Part shown: positions 12,101-24,500 of the stretch, piece after piece
How the letters are laid out: each line of letters starts with the position of its first letter
Numbering within the stretch: the stretch's first letter is position 1
Origin: Dermacentor variabilis
Lineage: Eukaryota; Arthropoda; Arachnida; Ixodida; Ixodidae
Length of the DNA stretch: 64,000 bases
Assembly (NCBI RefSeq): GCF_050947875.1
Contig: NC_134568.1
Span: 219,710,173-219,774,172, forward strand
Reading direction: 5' to 3'
Translations under genes and position numbers: made by a program
Notes under the pieces: generated by a model
The model's input: only the letters and a program-made list of their open reading frames with translations
Database searches by the model: none
Told to the model about the DNA's origin: nothing

Positions 12101-15100
12101 GTTAATTATTTGTCTCGCATATAATTCCCGTTTCTTCAAGTATTTCAGCTGATGAGATGGAATTGCCATATCTACCACAGGAGATCTTGGGTACATTTGT
12201 TCCAATGAACATAGGTAACTCGGTATACGGTAATCAGTATTTGAAAAAATCTTGCCTACATTAGTGACACAAACTGATTGTATTTATGACATGGAGCTAT
12301 ATAATGCTACCTACACTTATAACAGGTGCCATTAGGATCTATAGTGCATACAGTCATGTATTCGAATAGTTACACTTGTGCGACTATTTATTTTACGAAT
12401 GTACGGATGTGCCCTTCGTAAATATAATGTGGCATTGAAATTAAGACCAGTGTTCCTTACGCACCTTTGTGAGGATTTCAAGATTTATATTTTTGAAACC
12501 CTTTGATGCCTTATCAGATGTCTCTTCAATTTCGGGACTTAATATATGAGTTCTTTCGTCTAATTATTTACCTCTGTCCCAATCAACACTCCACGCTTTT
12601 ATATCTCGCAGTTCAAGGTTACTGTACATCGAAACACGCCTCACTCGAATCCTCAGTACGAAGAACTGTGGTTCCACAAAGAGGGAAACGTCACTGCATG
12701 GCAACTCGGCCGAGTCAAGATTCCTCGACAGCACAGGGTTAGTGCACGACGATTCTTTGCTCACTCATGAGTGTGCTTATCGCACCTTATGGTATCTCAG
12801 TGAAAGACAGAAATCGTGAAGAGCTATTTTCATTACTGCGCCACGTGAATTATGGTTTCTGCATGCAATGCTGAGGCTGTGTAGCTCAAAATGGAAGGCG
12901 CTTCTTTGACACACGGCTGCACAGCAGTGTGTAATGGCGTCCCATTGTGCGTCTGGCGTGAAACCTATACTTGTGTACCTCTGACATCGGCGGACTTTGT
13001 GCCAATCTGAATTTTATTCTGGAAGACTTCCACGCTTGCGTCGCTGCACCTTCTTATGTTTTACTTAAGTATTAATCAGTGCAACAATTTATATATTTTG
13101 TCTTTACTTTATTTTTATCATCATTTTAACGAAATGAAAAAGAGTAATCGTCGCCAGCTTGCGGTGACTCCACTATTTCTTTTTATGTCAATAATAAAAA
13201 AGGAAAAAAAAAAGCTTCGTTTTTGAGGGGGGGTTGTTGCACACGTTACACTGCTTAGTGCTCGTCCTCTAGTACTGTCTGCGTAAAATGAAACGCGAGC
13301 GAGTCAAAACAAACTGGAACGTTCGACTGCATCTGCACGTCCCCCATTGTCTGTGACATTGGCAGCAGTCAGGATCCAGATGCGGAGTTTCGCAACAGCA
13401 GTACCTTTAGCAACAAGCTACGTAGCAGGAACACGTCGCCCCCACTTTTATCTCTTTTTCTCTTGCTCCATTTCACGTTTCAGCCGACGTTTGTCAGACA
13501 GAATCGATAACGCAAAACGCGAAAAATGTGTCAGCACCTTCATGAAGTGTCGCTGTCGCCTTTACAACGTTTGCGCATGCTCGAAAATATCAGGTGTCTC
13601 GCGTGGGATAGTGTGCGACTACTGTCGATTATGGCGCAATTGTTTGTATGAGCAAAAACCTTTGTGTAATTCATTTACGCAACCCTCTGCATCTGACGCA
13701 TTTTGGTTTTTAAGTGTTCGTTTCTTCTTGGAAGGGACTTACTGATGATGTGACTTATTGAATATTGTTGCAACATCGTACGGTATCAAATATAATGGAA
13801 AATACAGTTTCCGTCAGCTATTTAATCACCTGCACCTTCTAAGAAACGAATTAGACGTAATAGAAACAAATACGGTCCGAAAGCACTTTTGATGTCCTTG
13901 TGAAGGTTAAAAATTAAATGAGGTTTTACGTGCCAAAACCACGATCCGGTTAAGAGGCGCAGAGTAGTGGCGGACTCTTGTTCAATTTTGACCACTTGGG
14001 GTTCTTTAACGTGCATATAAATCTAAGTGCCCCCCCACGGGTGTTCATGCATTTCGCCCCCATCGAAATGTGGCCGCCGCGGCTAGGATTTGATCTCGCG
14101 ACTTCGTGCTTGGAAGCGCAACACCAAAGCCACTAAGCAAAGACGGCGGGTCCTTGTAAAGGTAGTCTAACTAGAGAGCTTAAGGGACCTGATAACACAC
14201 ACACAAGCACGTTGTTTGTGGGTGTGAGCTTTCGTGTCGCCTTCGCGCCGTTAGAAAAACTGTACAAAAAACTGTAGCTATTTGCCCAATAACAAGTTCT
14301 TTTTTGCAATAATCATCGGGTGTCCGCTGTCTGTGATACGTAACCTCTGAATGTTGCGCAGATTCCTCCCTCCCTCCCCCCACTACACACACACACACAA
14401 ACTTTTTTTTTACTTTGTAATGTTCACGCTGCTGGGCTCAATCGATGTTTTCAAAACCTGAAGCAAAGAGGATAAAGAGGCGTGGTAGAATGTCATGTGT
14501 GCAAACGAACAGGACCTGGCGCGACATATGCCACCAATTCCCCCCGTTTTTTTTTTCTCCATCTTAATATTCGCTTTATGCACAAACAGGACATTCTGGA
14601 TGAGTAACTGATCATACCACTGCCCTGTGGCTGTAGGTGACGTTCGAAGCTGCTGTGTTGCAAAGCCGTGACGGCTACATAGCGTTGGATGATATCGGCA
14701 TCTACATCAACGATGATTGCTCAACTATGCCAGCAGAGGCCACAACCGGAAAAGCAGGTAAAATCAGTCGCTATAATCAATTTTCCTATCTCTCTTTGTT
14801 CATACTAGCTGTGATTCGCTAACTGGGTTATATTCTTTTCAGTATACTGCTGATCTCTTTCTTTCCCTTACGCCTTTCCTCTTTTTGGAAGCGAAAGCGC
14901 GAGTATCAATTTTGACGCCTGCTACTTCTAACCACGGGTATTCGTTAGCCGAATCTTATAAAATGGACTGATCTCAGATAATTATCGCCTTGAAACTTGT
15001 AATATAGTAATACAAGTGCATCTATATACTCTAATTAAGAATATAATGGCAAACCGTTAGTCAAAGGGTTGATGATTTTGATAGTAAATCGAACACTGAC

Positions 15101-18100
15101 AAGATTGCTCTCATCAAACAAATTGATGATCTAGAAAACCGTTGTCGATGCAACAATCTCGTCATCATAGGGATAAGAGAAAATGCGCACGAAACAGAAG
15201 GTGTATTACGAAAGAAAGTCGACGACGGTCTCCTAAATGCAGTCCTGGAACTGAACATTGATTCAATTGAATGGGTCCATTGATTATGAAAGCGGCAAGA
15301 GCGTAAAGATCGCCCCATCATCATCAGTGTTTCAGATTTCAGGTATAAAACGAAAATCTTCGGAAGCTGTTTAAACTTCGAGGTTAGAAATCAGTGTATT
15401 GACGATTTTCAAAGCGAATTGTTGAGACTCGCAAACACTTGTGGGAGTTTAGTGTTGAATAGAGAAAAAGTGGGCAAAAGTGAAACTTATGCTGGACAAA
15501 ATAAAAATGAATGTTGTGGTCTGTGGTTGAAATGAGGCTACTAATAAGCGCTACAAATGCAAATTGCCTCCTGAAACAGGTAACGATTGACTTCATCACT
15601 GTGCTTCTTCCCAGTTGAAGACAATAAACATAAATGTCAAACATTTTAAATAAAATTGATCATGTTGAGGCTGTAGTACTAGAACGTTATTCTGATGTTA
15701 TGGTACTTACCGAGACATGGTTAAAGAAAGATATCTTAGATGCTAAGGTTACGCCTCCTTGGTATAAAACACTAAGAAAACACTATGAAACTAGAGAAGG
15801 TGGTTATGCCCTTTTAATTAAGAACCATGTATCTATCAGTATTATTCTGCCTGTTACCGATGTCGAAGCTCTTTGGATTAAAACCCATCTAAACAGTCGA
15901 ACAATATTTATCGGTGGCATGTATAGACCACCAAACTTCCCAGTAAATATGCTTGAAAACCTAAGAAGCTTTATGGAATCGCACCTGCAGTAGGAAGACT
16001 ATATCATCTTATTAGGATACTTTAATCTCCTATGAATTAATTGGTCGACGCGCTCTTCAGACGGCACTGAAGTTACAAATTGTGATCAAGTGCTGGAACA
16101 TGCATTCTACTATAGTTTGACTCAATCGTCTCAGCTTGCACTCGTGCGAGTCCAACTGCTTTCTCAGTCATTGATTTAATATTCTCGTCTGGTTACTTAT
16201 CGTCGTTCTTCAACTGTGAAATTTATGAAGGCCTATCTGATCATAAAATGGTTATAATGTCTTCAGATTTGTCTCCCAATGTTTCACACCAGCACGATAA
16301 AATTAAGATTCCAAACTTCAAAGCCACAAATGATCTAGCTATATTGGACGACTTATAGCAGTCTTATTATTCGTTTCTGGATATGTACAGATCATGTAGC
16401 AGTACTGAATAACTGTGGCAATTTTTTCAAGATATGGTAGCATTCTGCTCACGAAAATTCATCCCTAAGCGTTATAAAAATGCAAGAAAAAGAAACTCAT
16501 AGATAACTCACGAGTTAGTACACGTTAAAAGGCAGCTCAATGGAAACGGAGGGCATGCACGCTGAGTCCAAGCTCTGAAAAAAAAAAAGAAGATGCATAC
16601 AACGTTTAAGTAAAGCCCTCAGACATAGTGCAAATACTTTTAAAGTTAATTTCTACAATCTAAAGTTGAAGCAATTTCTCAAATATGTCCTGGACAAGTT
16701 TTGAAGGTACCTGAATCCACAAGCCAAGTTGTTTAGTGCGCATGCCCACGAATGTAGCTAAGAGCTCGCAGAGGCTTTCAATTCTTTTTTTTTCTCTTGA
16801 GCTTTTTATGTTTGATGATGGTACCTTGCCTAACTTGGCTGATTATTCAGACAGGCTTCCTATTCAGGTTATAACGATTACTGAAGAGGGCATCCTGAAA
16901 CTTCTGCTTTACGTTCACATTAAAAAGCGCCCTGGACCTGACCAAATTCCTTACGATTTCCTGTAGAAGTATGCCGAGTGGGCATCGAAGTATTTGAGAA
17001 TAATTTTTAAATCATCAATTAGTAATCGCTCGCTTCGCTCTGCTTGTAAGCGCGCAAAAATTGTGCCCATACATAAAGGTGGCCCCACTACCGATGCTAG
17101 CAACTACCGACCTATATCACTGGCAAGCACTTGTTCTACCCGCCGTGGTTGCTCAGTGGCTATGGTGTTGGGCTGCTGAGCACGAGGTCGCGGGATCGCA
17201 TCCCGGCCACGGCGGCCGCATTTCGATGGGGGCGAAATGCGAAAACACCCGTGTGCTTAGATTTAGGTGCACGTTAAAGAACCCCAGGTGGTCAAAATTT
17301 CCGGAGTCCTCCACTACGGCGTGCCTCATAATCAGAAAGTGGTTTTGGCACGTAAAACCCCAAATATTATTATTATTATTATTAAGCACTTGTTCTAAAC
17401 TACCTGAGCACGTTGTATCAAAATACTTATTGGCAGACATTTATAGAACATAATTTAATTTTTCCAGACGAAAATTATTTCAGGAACGGTCTATATACCG
17501 TTACACAGCTTAGTGAACTTGCACATGACGTTTCTAGCATAACTAATGCCCGTGGTAAACTTATATAATATTCTTGGACTTTGCAAAGACTTTCTATAAG
17601 GCGTCTCATACAAATCTATAGCTTGAAATCAATGTTACCTTCAAAAACCCCGCTCTTACACGGTGGTTCGATTCCTATCTTGCACAAAGAGAGCAGTATG
17701 TACAATTGGGACGTCAACAATCTAATTTATTTAGTACCCCAGGGAAGCGTCTTAGGGCCCCTCTTTTTTCTGGTCTTCATGAATTATTTGCCTGTAGATA
17801 CTACTGCTCAAACAAGAACGTTCGCAGACGACTGCATAATATACAAGGACTATAGAATCACCGAACGATCAGGCGGAACCTAATCTCAAATTACAAAAAA
17901 TTAAGGCATGGTGCGATACAACATAAATAATCGGGCCTCATATTCACATCCGACTCACACTGCAATCTTCATATAGAAAGAATCTGTTCAAAAACCAACA
18001 AATTCTACGAGTATGTGGGGACTACGGCGAAACTTGCATTGCACCTCACCAGAAATTAGATTTGTAGCATATAAAATCTTCCTAAGTTCCATCATTGAAT

Positions 18101-18449
18101 ACGCCGGAATTGTATGGGATCTCTATACCCAAACAAACCACCTAAAACTTGAAAAAGTCCAGCGTTGCTTCCAGGTTTATATTTAATAAATATCGTCGTT
18201 GTTACTCTCGACTGGACTATGTCAACTCGCTGACCTCCCATAGCTAGAAAAACGAACCAAATATGAGGGACTAAAATTTTTCTTCTGAGTAATCCACAAT
18301 CAAGTAAAAAGTAAGATAAGCATTTTCAAATTAAAACTGACCAAACCATCTGACACCGACACCGTATGTACATACCCTTTCCCCCGTAGCCCTTACTGCT
18401 TATAGCCGGTCAGAACTTTGATGCAGGCCGACCTCTTAGCTTTTCCGCC

Positions 18450-18519
<70 letters not shown>

Positions 18520-21500
18520 GTACAGTTTCTTTCAGCGGGCCATTAAACATTGGCATACTTTACCGGACTCGGTTGGCCACATCAAATTCTGCCAGTAAAT
18601 TTTAGAAAAACCAAATCGCCTTGTGTCCCTTGATGCTCTGTCATAATACGGTTATCATGTTGAGTGTGACTTATTTTTCTTTGGTTTACCCTTACGCAAG
18701 CTCTTCGTTGTTTAATCTCTCGATTTTGATGTATCAGTAATGCCTTTTTTTTTTCTTGCAAATGCACTCTTTTTGTTTATGTACGCTATCCACTCCTGTT
18801 ATAGCCCGCAAGGGCTGACAAGTATGAATAAGTAAAAAATTAATAACTATGTGTTATTTACTGCACTGTATGGCTCGCGATAGGTATCAGTCTCGCCGAA
18901 CAGAACAGCTGCAGAACTGTCGTGTGCATAGCCTCTGTAGCTTTCCTTTTATCGTTTTGTAAAACTTATTTGCGAACGCACACTGCACTTTAGTTTGCGC
19001 GAGCTTCGTCCCATTCTCCTGGGTAACGCTTCCACACTTGATGGCAGTGAAATGAAATACATTTGTAGAGGAAGAGGGATTTCGTAGCTGCACTGCTAAC
19101 CATACACTTTGTTTTCTCGTACATGCAGCGTACGTCATACTCGAGTGCGCGTGGAACACACCGAGCAGATGTTCCTGGAGTCGTCCGGACGAAATTGTGG
19201 GAACTTGGAAACTGGGAAGCCGTTTTCCACCAAGATATGCATTGGCTCCAGCTGCCTCGCCAAACGGGAAACCCAGTAAGCTACTTCCCCGCTTTAAGGC
19301 TGCTTCGAACTGTGTGATCGTTGTATACCTTAACCCAAAGGGATTAACGTGTAAGTGTTTAACCAATGTTGAAAGGATATCGTTGTCAGTGAAATTGTGG
19401 AACAACCGCGACATTACTTGCTTCAATACATTGTTCACATTACTGGCGCGAGTGGCGTTCTCTCTTCATATTAGGTAAAAATGCGTGATAAACGGTCAAG
19501 GACAAAGAGGGTGGCTGTTATTTCAGTGATTCCGTGGCGTTTTTTATTACGTGGTATGCCGGAGCTTTTGGTGATGTGATGTGGCGCCGTCTGCTGCTCC
19601 CTGCATATTAGTGAAACAATTCCAAAATCTAGTCACCATACTTGAGCAAAACACCCATTTGTTTTCTTTTTTTCCTTTTTACAGTAGCGACTGTCCATAA
19701 TTAGTATCCCATAGGAAATATCTCAAGCTTCCGTATAAGAGGAGACCGTTCCATTACCTTAGAAAAAAAATCTCTATGTTTGGTCAAACGGCCCAGCCCA
19801 GCGCAACTCAGGACACCGAAAGCAGTCTTTCCTGGCGTTGCAGCGATGCAGCGATAACGGCAGATATGCATCCCCGTTTAAACGCTGCCCCGTTTTTCTG
19901 CGCAGACGATTTCATCTACCTGAGCTGCAGCAAGCTTCACTCATCAGGCGCCGCGGTGTCCGCATCACTTAGCTCGCCTATCGTACCTCTGCAACAGACG
20001 GCCGTGTGCGCACACTTTTCCTTCCACATGTTTGGTCCCGGAAAGCGGGAGCTAAGCCTCTCGCTGCGCACCCGTCAGGACCACGCGTCGACGCAGAGCA
20101 AGACCCACGAGCTGTTCCGGGCGTACGGGGGCACCGTTGCGGACAGCTGGTACCACGTGGCCCGCACCATACGCTTCTCAGCACACGCGACCACGGTGAG
20201 CAATGCCCTCGAACTGAGCGATGATCGTATTCTCGTGTAAGACGAGAGCACGCGTGCCTCCATAGCTCCACACGCTAACGCGCACGGCCTGGGAGGTGAC
20301 GTCAGCCTGCCGCTGCAGAAAACAGTGGCACCATGGCTGGCCGACCTCAATAAACAGAGCACACAGCCACTACCTCTACAGGCCACCTCCACAGTTTGGT
20401 GACCCAGGCATTTTATCGGCGAAAGCCACTATACATATGCACATATACGTAAGCTCATGCGGTAACCACTGCAACGTATTTCGGGCGTAATTGCGGCATG
20501 CCTTCGCCTGTTTCACGCTGTACGTCGGCCATGCATGCTCTAATCACGGCTGAAATGTGGAGACCTACAGAATGCAACGTCTGCAACAGACTCAAGGGAA
20601 AGTTTCGACGATCCGACGTCATCACAGTTCTGGCGAAAAGTCATTAGTTATTTGTTTTGTCTTTTTCCGTCTCATATGCTAACTCATAAATATGAAGTAA
20701 AACAAGAAAAGAAGAAACTCGAGATTGGTCTTTGTAGCTACATTGTGATAGCGCGAGCCTTTGACGGTTTGAACCTCAGCTAGTTAAAATACGGCTCGAT
20801 GACGGAAAAACAGAGCGAAAAATGGGACAAAAGAAGCCAGACCCTTGTCCTGTTCTCTTTTTTCTGTCCCTTTTTCTGCGCCATTTTTTCGTCATCAAAC
20901 ACTTTGGTCGCGAATGAGGTTCAGATTGAAGATACACGCCCTCTGCACGGCTCGCTGTGATTCCTGTACTGCGACTATTAGAGTTAAAGCAGTTAAAGCG
21001 ATTCTCAAGTGTGGTTGCTGCACACATACCATGATGCGAAAGGAATCTTCCATCTCGCGGTCGATGTGATGAGTATAGCATACATATCTGACATGCTCTG
21101 CACGACTGCTTTAACTCTAATAGTCGCAATACAGGAACTACAGCGAGTCGTGCAGAGGGCAGGAGTGGCATTACTTCACTGGTGGCCCTGGCTTTGCACA
21201 AGCAAAGTAATGCCACTCCTCTAAAATCTTATTCTCACCCGTGAAGGTACTACTAACAGAACTTGAATAGATGCGAATTTGCTGGTAGCACCACATAAGC
21301 TGGTGGATCCCACGCTTTCCGACCTTTTAGCATAAGCGAAAGGGGATGACACAGGTGCTGCGTTATACGTGCACAATCGTCATTCTGTAAATGACACGCA
21401 CACGCACACAGAAAAAGAACAAATTAAGCTGATTGCAATTCCATTTCATTCGCATGCCATCTAATACACAAGAAAGGTGGTTAACCAAGGGGCCTGATTT

Positions 21501-24500
21501 TTATCAGTCGTATCATCAGAAGCCAACAAAAGCTCACACCAAGGACAACATAGGGGAAATTACTTGTGCTTAATAAATGAAATAAAGAAACGATAAACTA
21601 ATGGAAATGAAAGTGGATGAAAAAACAACTTGCCGCAGGTGGGGAACGATCTCACAATCTTCGCATGCGAAGGTTTTGGGATCGTTCCCCACCTGGATCA
21701 AGTTGTTTTTTTCATCCACTGGCGGCAAGTTGTTTTTTCATCCACTTTCATTTCCGTTAATTTATTGTTTCTTTATTTCATTCATTAAGCACAAGTAATT
21801 TCCCCTGTGTTGTCCTTGGTGTCAGTGTTCGTTGGCTGCTTATGATCTAACACCCAAGTAATTCAATCTATATGTTCGGGGCTGCTTAATGTTTTGCAGT
21901 TCTTAGAATAGAACGGTAAATTAAGCACACTCTTCAGCAAACGCTTTACGCTTGCCTCTTCTTGTATGTCTAACGTGCTTTGATATACGGTGACATAAAT
22001 GACATCTAGCTGGTTATAAACGCAAGTAAACTTGTGAAAGAGTATCAAACATGGATGAGATAAATATGTGCAGCTCAGGTCCATCTGTCTGTTAATCGCT
22101 TCGTTTTTAACGCACCAGGGTGCCTAGGCTGCACAACTCAAAACCAGCGATGGCCAAAACCAAGTTCTCCCAGAGTCACACGGGCCCCACTTTAGTGTAA
22201 AATATTGCACGTTTCGCTTGCGGAAAGGAAGTCTATGTTTGGTGTGATCGCACTGGTTGCTATCCTCAAACGTCTTGTAATGTAATGCATTCGGCCGTGG
22301 TCTACTTCGCTTGTGGGCCGTATGTTGTGCAGCCCAGTCACGCTGGACTAACGAAAAAAGTACACGTTTTTCGTATACACGTGGTCATCTACACAAATGC
22401 GATCTTCAAAACAACCAGCCCTTTTAACTGCTGCCGCAATTAATTTTCGTCGCTTCATGCGAAGCGCATCCTCCTGAAAACGACGGGATCATATTCACAA
22501 GAGGTTTCTTACACTGTAAAACTCTTCGTAAAAGCAAATGCCGACCAATCCTGTTGACAGGCATATAATTAGCGAAGGTGGCAGGATAAATAATTTCCTC
22601 CTATATGCTCTCCCTAGCTTCATTAACTGTTGACTTCGTAAGGTTATCACGTAGTTTTCAGTTCATTCTCTTGTCCTGAAATAGGTATGTAGCTTGTTTA
22701 GAGGGATTGCACGCGCACGTGATGAAAAGCGTGATATTTGCGGCGCAATTACGCACTGGCATCTCAACCACTGGCTCTGCCTTTGCCATTCTGATTCCAC
22801 TCCAGCTCGAGTTTTCCGTATCCAGCGATAAGTGCGAGCGGGGGGACATCGCCCTGAGCAATATCCACGTGACGCCCGGCGTCTGCATGGACAATGATGA
22901 CGGCCAAGGTTGGTCACTATCCCCATTTTAAATGTGGCACACCTGCCACGCACCGCTGAACTGAGTCTCAGCCGGCACACGTGTTCGGCGCCCTTTTCTT
23001 ATACCCTGAGCAGGGCTGTGCGACTTCGAGCACAACACATGCTACTGGCACAACAAAGGCTGGACGCACGTCTTGACAGGCATGAGAGGTGACATGGCAA
23101 GCGCCAGCCTGCGCTCAGGACCGACCAACTCCGGTAAGTGGAATACTTGCGATGCCTTCTCATTAGTGCTTCGGTTATCGATCGCAGATACATGTGAGGA
23201 AACGGGGCTGTTGCAGTTTCGTTTATTACGTCACCAGCTACTTCGAATTGCTCAGGATGTCTGTGCGTGTGAGCCGTGGTACTTAAGAAATGCCTGTGTA
23301 CCTTCGGCCTTTGAGCCGTCTTCTACACCTTCAGGCCCTCTGCATTTGCAAGGAGGTCGCTTAGCTATTTGACTTTCCGAGCCATAATTTCTTTTTATTT
23401 CCTGCTAGCATTTGCTTCAGTTTTTTAAATGTTCAGCTGAAATCAAAACACAAATATCAGGGTAGCTTGGTAGTCATAAACAAACAATAAATAAATGATT
23501 GGCTAGACCTCGTTTTTCGCTTTTTGATTGATGACAGCTTTTTCGGGAAACATCGACACAGCTTAGGTAGAATGGTCTTGGCAACAGGCTACAAAATGAA
23601 GCTGCGTTCTCCTGCTTTAGTTTGCGCAAGACTTGCCTATTTCATTATTTTTCATGTTGCATATCTTTTATGTAAAGAGCGTAGTTTGTTTTTCATTTGC
23701 TTTCTATATATTTTTGCATGCAAAAGTACTCTATCACTGAAACATGCATCCTCAGCTGCCAGTGTCAAATTAAAAATGATAAGCAAGGTGGAAGTAATGT
23801 TGTCAAGTTAATGAAACAGAGTTCTGTGTGCATGGGTGCACGCAATTATTATGCTATACACCAAAGGACACGCGCCATTCTCCGTTTTCGCATGTATAGT
23901 ACAGTGATGAAGCACGCACACAAGCATGCACTCTCCCACACATAGGTACCCGCCCTCTTACACCCACACACACACACGCACATAAGTCCTCTTCATGCGT
24001 ACCTAATGCTGCGCTGACTCTACGTAAACAGCCACCCCATAATTGCGTGTTTATAAGCATACAAAGCATGCACATATTTAGAGCCTTAAAAGGACTATGG
24101 AATAGTTATGCAATGCTTTTTCGGGCTTGATAGGCTTAGTCCGTTGTGCTGCGTAGGACGCACTTATGCTCATGAAAAGAAAATCTTGTCATCCACCCAC
24201 CCTTAGAAGACCGCTACGAAAGGAATCAGGGTTCCTCAGAAAGCAAACGTCGCAGTAGATAAAGTAATCATCGGGGTTCGGAAGGCGAACTCGAGACCAG
24301 TGGCTTACGTGCGCAGTCTTTATTTGCTTCTTGTTGCCAATTATTTCTTCCTCAAGCTGCCGTCGTCTTGACTTTTGTTTAACTCTTCACCTTGGACACG
24401 TTTTCTCCGTGTCCACGATAGTATACCATCCAACAAGATCGCTACCGCCGAAAGTAGAAGGGGGAAAGGCGTAAGACACTGATACTGACGCCTGTACAAC

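Larger units (their letters stand above)
15030..18838 (+). pseudogene. Decayed LINE (CR1/Jockey-like), interrupted by a SINE
   Basis: 15070-15290 encodes an ORF1-type segment (IKQIDDLENRCRCNN), like the L1-ORF1 fold of many LINEs. 15634-15990 encodes an AP-endonuclease (VMVLTETWLKK, MYRPP). 16890-17125 and 17400-17880 encode reverse transcriptase: GPDQIP, NYRPISLAS, PQGSVLGPLFF and FADDCIIY, the catalytic motif. Many stops and frameshifts. A C-terminal remnant (RAIKHWHTLPDSV) lies at 18535-18580, after an AT microsatellite. The 3' end carries a small hairpin, AGCCCGCAAGGGCT, then GTATGAATAAGTAAAAAA. Not functional. Confidence 0.82.

Noticed and set aside
17139..17215. Functional tRNA gene
   Set aside because: The tRNA-like head is followed by the SINE body, ATT tail and target duplication, so it is a retroposon and not a tRNA gene.
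19978..20392. Minus-strand frames over exon 8
   Set aside because: Shadows of a GC-rich real exon.
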